Position numbers and translations under genes: made by a program
The notes under the pieces: generated by a model
Seen by the model: the letters and a program-made list of their open reading frames with translations, nothing else
What the model was told of the DNA's origin: nothing
Database searches by the model: none
NCBI GenBank assembly: GCA_026545765.1
Contig: CM048843.1
Location: 20,519,646 to 20,583,645, forward strand
DNA: 64,000 nucleotides
Source: Plantago major
Lineage: Eukaryota > Streptophyta > Magnoliopsida > Lamiales > Plantaginaceae
Direction: 5' to 3'
Shown here: piece after piece, positions 58,469-64,000 of the stretch
How the letters are laid out: each line of letters starts with the position of its first letter
How positions within the stretch are numbered: position 1 is the stretch's first letter

Positions 58469-60526
58469 CTGAGCAGTGTCAGGTTGATTGGTCTCTGGAA
58501 CTTGTGACCCTTCTATGTTTTGGTCTTGTTGTTCCATTTCAGCTTCTTTGTTTGAAGTTTCAGGTACTTCAGACCTTTCCTGAGTATGAAACTCAGTTGC
58601 CTCCCCTGATTGATCATTCTGAGCAGATGCCTCAGTTTGATCCCTCTCATTGAGTTGGGGAACCTGCTCTTTTGCAGGATTTTCTTCAGCAATGAAAGAT
58701 GTTGGTTTCTGTAACTCAAGTACCATTTCAACAGTATTCACATCTGACTGTTGTGGTTGTTGTGCTTGAGACAGACTGTTGAGTGTTGAGGCAATGGCAG
58801 TATCCTTCAACACTAAGCTATCACTCATCAGAGCATCTTCAATAAGTTTCAGTCTTTCTTGCTCTGATGGTGTAATTTGTCCAGTGACCTTGGACACAGT
58901 TGCTTCTTCAGCAACCTTTGAAAAAGGTTCTTGTTTAGCAACCTGTGGTGTAGGTTCTTCTTCAAATACCTCTACACCAGTTACTTTTTCAGTAACCTTA
59001 GCCCTTTTTGATTTTTCTAGGACTTGAGAGATGACTAATTCATCATCTTCATCGTCAGAGCTCTCATCAGCATTAGGAACTGATTGGTCCATAATCCCTG
59101 CGGTTTCTGTAGATAGGGCTTGGTATCTATCACTACTTTCTTTAGCAGCATTGATGAGTTCATCAGCAAAGCTTTCGGCAGTAGTCTTAACATTTCTGAA
59201 AGCACTTTCTCTTGCTGAGTCTACTTGTTCAGTAGCCGATACCTGTTTTGCAGCATTGATGAGTTCATCTGCAGCGGCGGCAGGTATCTGGGAATCGACA
59301 ACCTCAATGGGTGTGTCTACTGATTTGCTAGCAGACTTCTTTCGTGAATTTCTGGGCTTCTTGGTCGCAACTTTTCCCTCAGATACCTCTTCAGTCTTTC
59401 GCTTCTTGGAACCTTTCTGAGATCCAGTAACCTTTTTTATCAAGTTCGTATACTCATATTTGTAGAGTAGGTTACTGTTGGCTATGTCAGCCTTCTCTCT
59501 GAGCTCAATGCCAAGCTTCTCCAGCAAGTAGCATATCTTTAGACCATAGCTTACTGTGGCCTTTGGCTCAGCAAGTCCCTTAGCGATTTTAGGCTCAAAG
59601 CCTTGTATCTTCTTCACAAACTTCAAAAAGGCGTACTTTCCCCAATTGAAAGGGTTTTCCAGCCTTTTGTCTTGTTGTTGCAGCAAGAACATCATCATCC
59701 AGCGTTCTTGGCTTATCTGGTCAGCACCTCCTTGTAGACCATCAAAGCATCTGTGAAGAATGCATGCCAACACATCCCAGTGAACCAGCAGATGTCTGGT
59801 TCTGAAGTCAGCAAGCTTGAAATCAGTGGGTGTATCTGGTTTTTCAAGATCACACACATCACTGTACAGCTGTTTTACACCTTCAAGGAGATCATCATCC
59901 TTGGTGTCTATTTCAAAATCCTTTCCAAGATTTTGAAGATCAAACAACTTACAGAAAGTTGTTAAGTCCAAAAGGATTTCCTTTCCTTGGACCTTAGTTT
60001 TTATAGACACTATTGTGGTTTTCGTAAACACAGGATATAATCCTGGAGTTATTGTAGAATTCTAACACATCCAGTGAAGAAATTCCACTGGGAAGAGCAG
60101 ATAGAAAACCCTTGATTTGTGCCTTTTCAAGCATGTCAAGAATTAGCTTCCTATCGGCTTGATTTTCAACAGCAGCCGTGAGGTATTCCTCAATCATGGC
60201 ACCACCCCAAATCATTCTGTGATTTGAAGTCCAATGATCGGGATTAAAGTCTCCTACTAATCGATTGTTCACTATAACCAACTTTGGTGCTTGCTTTTCA
60301 GCAGTACCAGTGGTAGAAGATTGGGGTTTCTGGGTAAACGAACGCTTATGAGCCATCTCTTTATATAGTGCAAGTGTTTTGAAAGTTTGAAAGAGATTTG
60401 GGTGAGAGATTAGTGATTCTTTGCAGAAAGACTAACAGAAATTTGCAGAGGTTGAAGAATGGTTTTTGCTATTCTTGTGCAAGTCTGAATGTTGGATTAG
60501 GCAAAAGTAATTTCTTTTGCCAAAAT

Positions 60527-60540
60527 CCTATATATATAGC
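60527..60540 (-). promoter_or_regulatory. Internal TATA box for the 3' gene of E2
   Basis: Minus strand GCTATATATATAGGA followed by TTTTGGCAAAAG, about 180 bp upstream of the ATG at 60356. It matches the box at 45947-45960 in E1. Confidence 0.65.
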
Positions 60541-61167
60541 AACGTAATTCAGACAAACATATACATACAAATTGGTTTTGTATATACGTATCTGTGAATT
60601 GCGCAAATGGGTAAAAGTTTGTTCGCATTAAATGCATAGTGGGCCATGTCGAATTTCAAATCCACTATTTACCGAGAATTAATCTCTGCCAGAAGATCAA
60701 TCGCCCATTTCATCAAGGGTCACCATTGCTTCTTCAGCAATGATCACAATCAACAATTGTAATTGTGCCCATTTAATGAATTTTGGCTATTAGCTATCTG
60801 AATCACGTTTCTGTGTGAATGAGAACACTATTTGTATCTGATTCTATCTTATACTTGTTGTCTTTTCAAAAGTTTTTCACAAAGACAGAAATAATACAAA
60901 TTTCAAGATAGTAGTTAACTGTAGACAGTTGTACTATTCTCTTTTGTGTTCCCCCTCACTGAGTGATCTAGATATCTGAGTACCCGTCTCAGAAATCTTC
61001 AAATAGCCATTTTACCCTTTAGCCTTTGATTTCTGGATACCCGTTCCAGATTCCTCTTTCCGGATACGCCGATACCTCTTCTCTGGATACCCGTTCCAGA
61101 TTCCTTTTCTCTCTCCTTTGATATCTTCTTCAGATATCTGAACTTTTTCAGTTCTTTGGTAGCTCCA
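60541..61167. other. Spacer between pol and the 3' gene of E2
   Basis: No long frame. It contains a direct repeat of TGGATACCCGTTCCAGATTC (near 61033 and 61082) and several AGATATCTGA palindromes. It matches the E1 spacer in position only partly. Confidence 0.7.
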
Positions 61168-62238
61168 TTAGTCCAAGACTCCAAGACTGTGTCTTAAGGC
61201 TAAGAATCTACTTTCTTGTAGTGGCTTAGTGAAGATATCTGCAAGTTGGTCTTCAGTGCCAATCTTGAGTATCTCTATATTGCCTTTTTCAACATGGTCT
61301 CTGATGAAGTGGTGTCTAACATCAATGTGCTTTGTTCTTGCATGAAACTTAGGATTCTGAGTTATGGCAATGGCACTTGTGTTGCCACATAAAATGGGAG
61401 TTTTCTCTTCATTGAGTCCATAGTCTCTGAGTTGTTGTTGTATCCACAATATCTGTGAAGCACAACACCCATCAGTAATATATTCAGCCTCTGTGGTAGA
61501 TGTGGCAATTGAATTTTGTTTCTTGCTGAACCAAGATATTAATCTACCACCAAGAAATTGACAAGTTCCTGAGGTGCTTTTTATATCAAGCAATGATCCA
61601 GCATAGTCGGCATCTGAATAGCCAACCAAACTCAATCCACTATCTTTTTGATACCACAATCCAACTTCTACAGTACCTTTTACATACCTCAATATTTTCA
61701 TAGCAATGTTGTAGTGTGATTGCATTGGATTTGTCTGAAATCTAGCACACACTCCAACTGCATATTGAATATCGTGTCTACTTGCGTGAGGTATGAGAGA
61801 TCCAATCAATTTCCTATACTTGTGTTCTTCAACACTCTTGTCAGATTCAGTATAGGTCATTTTGGTTCCAATGCTCATTGGTATCTTAGCATTCTTTTCA
61901 GAAGGCTTTAGATTAAACTTATTGAGCATGTCCTTTGCATACTTTGTTTGACTAATGAATATTCCATCATTGAGTTGCTTGACTTGCAGCCCTAGGAAGT
62001 AATTCAATTCTCCCATCATGCTCATCTCAAATTTACATTTCATGAGTTCAGCAAAGTCTTCACAAAGTTGCTTTTCTTTAGATCCAAATATAATGTCATC
62101 AACATATACTTGAACTAAAAGTAGTTTCCCATCATGGTTCAATGTGAAGAGTGTTTTATCAACATCTCCTTTCTTGAAATCACTTTCTAGTAGGTATCTG
62201 GCCAATGTATCATACCATGCTCTTGGAGCTTGTTTCAT
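61168..62238 (-). pseudogene. E2 pol, reverse transcriptase end and RNase H
   Basis: A 356-codon frame begins LKQAPRAWYDTLARYLLES. It includes LLVQVYVDDIIFGSK, MSMMGELNYFLGLQVKQ, GYSDADYAGS, TEAEYI and EDQLADIFTKPL, and ends VLD-stop. RNase H acidic residues are present in GYSDADY. A frame break separates it from 62323-63123. Confidence 0.9.
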
Positions 62239-62322
62239 TTCATATGAGCTTTACGAAGCTTATAGACCATCCTACTTTCTCGAGGAAACTTCAAAACCGG
62301 TGGTTGCTCAACATAGACTTCC

Positions 62323-63123
62323 TCAAAGAAGTTCACCATTTAGAAATGCACTCTTGACATCCATCTGATAAACTGTAAAGTCATTATGAGCTGCAAAGGC
62401 TAGAAAGAGTCTTATTGCATCCAATCTTGCAACTGGTGCATAAGATTCATCAAAATCTAGTCCTTTAGTCTGGGTGAATCCCTTGGCAACCAACCTAGCT
62501 TTGTTTCTGGTTATTTCACCAGACTCATTCATTTTGTTTCTGAAAACCCACTTGGTTCCGATTGCAGATATTCCGTCAACGAATGGAACCAGTTTCCAGA
62601 CTTTGTTTCTCTCAAATTGATCCAACTCTTCTTGCATTGCAGAGATCCAATCTTGATCCTTTAATGCTTCTTCTGTAGTTTTTGGTTCAATGTTTGAGAT
62701 GAAACATCCATAGAGACAATTTGCATTTTCAGCGATTGCTCTTCTAGTTCTAACTCCTTGGTCTATGGGACCAATCACATCCTTTGCAGAATGATTTCTT
62801 ATCCATTTCATAATGGGTTTTGAACTAGTAGGATCAATATCATTTTGATTTGAATGTGAATCAATATGATCTTGATGAGATACTTGTGCAGTATCTGAGA
62901 TATCTGACACATGGGAAATGCCATGGATATCTGACACTCTTTCAGTGTTAGAGATATCTGAGTCTTGCATTTCAGCAATCTCATTTTCAGATACCTTTTC
63001 ATGATGAAGGTTCTCAGTAACCTGTTCCATTTCTGGAATTCTCATAGGAAATTCTTCATCATGTCTTAGAGTCATCTGGTTGTTACTAATTAAGCATAGG
63101 TTGCTTTTCATCGTCAGACTCAT
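62323..63123 (-). pseudogene. E2 pol, connection and reverse transcriptase start
   Basis: The frame has a variable linker with repeated SDIS/SDIHG words, then [75 protein letters not shown] and [15 protein letters not shown]. It ends in the reverse transcriptase. Confidence 0.9.
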
Positions 63124-63999
63124 CCTCTATTTGAATGATAGAATTGTTTCCTTCTGGGGATCCTTTTTCAGAATCTTTAATCATCAGTTCTTTGAACCTA
63201 TCTGAGAGATCATCATTCAAGAGTACTTTCTTGTTCTCTTCATAGAATACTACATGAACAGATTCCTCAATCTTTTGCGTTATTTTGTTGTAGATTCTAT
63301 AGGCTTTGCTATTCAGAGAATAACCAAGAAATACTCCTTCATCTGCCTTTGGTTGAAATGTTCTCAAGTATTCTTTTCCATTGTTAAAAACGAAACATCT
63401 GCAACCAAACACCCTTAGATGTTTGATACTATGGGGTCTACCAATGAGAAGCTCGTAAGGAGTTTTGTCATGGTGTTTGTTAATCAGACATCTATTTTGA
63501 GTGTAGCATGTTGTGTTTACAGCTTCAACCCAATAGATTTCACTTATTTCAGTGTCAGCAAGCATTGTTCTTGCCTTTGCTTCTTCGTGGTCCTATTCTT
63601 TCTTTCAAAGAACACCATTTTGTTGTGGTGTCCTTACGAAGATAGTTGATGTTGTATACCTTTGCAGTACAAAACTCTTTTATGTAATCTTGGTTCACAA
63701 ACTTCGTACCATGGTCTCGATTCGACAGATACCTTGTCATTTTTCATGACTTCGAGCTTATTCAGCAAGTTGGGTATCTCAACCCTTGCATCAGATTTGT
63801 GTTTGAGAAAGACAACCCAAGTGAATCTTGAGTAGTCATCAACAACAACCAGACCATACTTCTTTCCTGCATAACTAGTTACAGAGGATTCAAAAAAATC
63901 CATATGTAACATTTGCAGTGGCCTTTCACTGGAATGTCTAGTTTTAGACTTGAAAGATGTTTTGGATTTTTTTCCCCATTTGGCAAGCTGAGCATACAC
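63086..63999 (-). pseudogene. E2 pol, integrase region, broken
   Basis: Three frames: 63999-63634 (SSERPLQMLHMDFFESS, YGLVVVDDYSRFTWVVFLK), 63740-63555 (integrase middle, with frame damage around the RDHGTKFVNQ motif) and 63565-63086 (ISEIYWVEAVNTTCYTQNRCL, VFGCRCFVFNN, KADEGVFLGYSLNSKAYR). The catalytic Asp-Asp-Glu pattern is split by frameshifts, so the integrase is inactive. The element runs past the window edge. Confidence 0.88.
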
Positions 64000-64000
64000 C

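Larger units (their letters stand above)
54838..60356 (-). pseudogene. E2 3' gene (env-position gene), multi-exon, better preserved copy
   Basis: The ATG at 60356 starts MAHKRSFTQKPQSS. A one-base-type break near 60020 leads into a 540-codon frame (60031-58409) with VQGKEILLDLTTFCKLFDL, RCFDGLQGGADQIS, ERWMMMFLLQQQ and NWGKYAFLKFV. Basic runs KGSKKRKTEE and KKPRNSRKKSASK, which could be nuclear signals, come next, then repeated ADELINAAK segments and an acidic, glutamine-rich tail. After short exons and introns, 57605-56517 gives an acidic, coiled-coil part and 56388-55783 another coiled coil with RGRGNKRKFE. The C-terminal domain is 55434-54838 (YRCINQKNGYWIPELKHLL, KAWLDFEVIKRIEA, YESFYLTEDQYK, NAWKWGKYLWVKHF), ending at TAG. 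Stops near 56400 and 55440-55560 break it. Function unknown. Confidence 0.72.
54433..63999 (-). mobile_element. Sirevirus-type Ty1/copia element E2, internal region (runs off the right edge)
   Basis: Minus strand, in order: integrase (63999-63555), reverse transcriptase (63123-62240), RT end plus RNase H (62238-61168), spacer, internal TATA (60540-60527), 3' gene (60356-54838), untranslated stretch, polypurine tract (54433-54447, minus GGGGGAAATT) and LTR. It is the same family as E1. E2 gag and its 5' LTR are beyond the window. Confidence 0.9.

Noticed and set aside
1-63999. tRNA or rRNA genes
   Set aside because: I saw no cloverleaf or rRNA-like segment on either strand by reading. A covariance-model search would be decisive.

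Overview
The window looks like nuclear DNA of a flowering plant, most likely a eudicot. It is AT-rich, genes are split by short GT-AG introns, and it contains plant-specific families: a LOB-domain protein, an F-box/LRR relative and a pectin acetylesterase. It is also loaded with typical plant transposons. I cannot name the species.

Left part (1-25.3 kb): a gene-poor arm. It holds an unrecognised gene with exon-like blocks (5.2-6.7 kb), a divergent single-exon LOB-domain gene (8481-8957), a frameshifted F-box/LRR pseudogene (12364-13986), unidentified minus-strand exon-like pieces around 16.5-17.1 kb and one intact 12-exon pectin acetylesterase gene on the minus strand (18452-21491, predicted 397 aa). 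Small elements lie between them: two Stowaway-type MITEs, a Mutator-like MITE with a 9-bp target duplication, two hAT-type non-autonomous elements of one family, and a 500-bp solo LTR with a perfect 5-bp target duplication.

Right part (25.3-64 kb): a nest of transposons whose order of insertion can be read. A minus-strand L1-type LINE is the oldest layer. A small Ty1/copia element (27663-32263) sits in its endonuclease region, and a Ty3/gypsy element with a 40-bp tandem array in its LTR starts at 32311, also in the LINE. A CACTA element (34000-38499, 3-bp target duplication) sits in the gypsy gag. A minus-strand Sirevirus-type copia (called E2 here, from 38674 to beyond the right edge) also sits in the gypsy gag. 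A plus-strand copy of the same Sirevirus family (E1, about 38975-53195) sits in the 3' LTR of E2, so the two lie tail to tail.

The most unusual feature is shared by E1 and E2. Downstream of pol each carries a 5-6 kb gene-like cassette with its own TATA box, an ATG, a long open region coding for an unidentified protein, and a run of 76-90-bp GT-AG introns of phase 0 separating short exons that begin with alanine codons. Both copies keep this layout despite many disabling mutations elsewhere. All retroelement coding regions here are broken by stops or frameshifts, so none of these copies looks autonomous.
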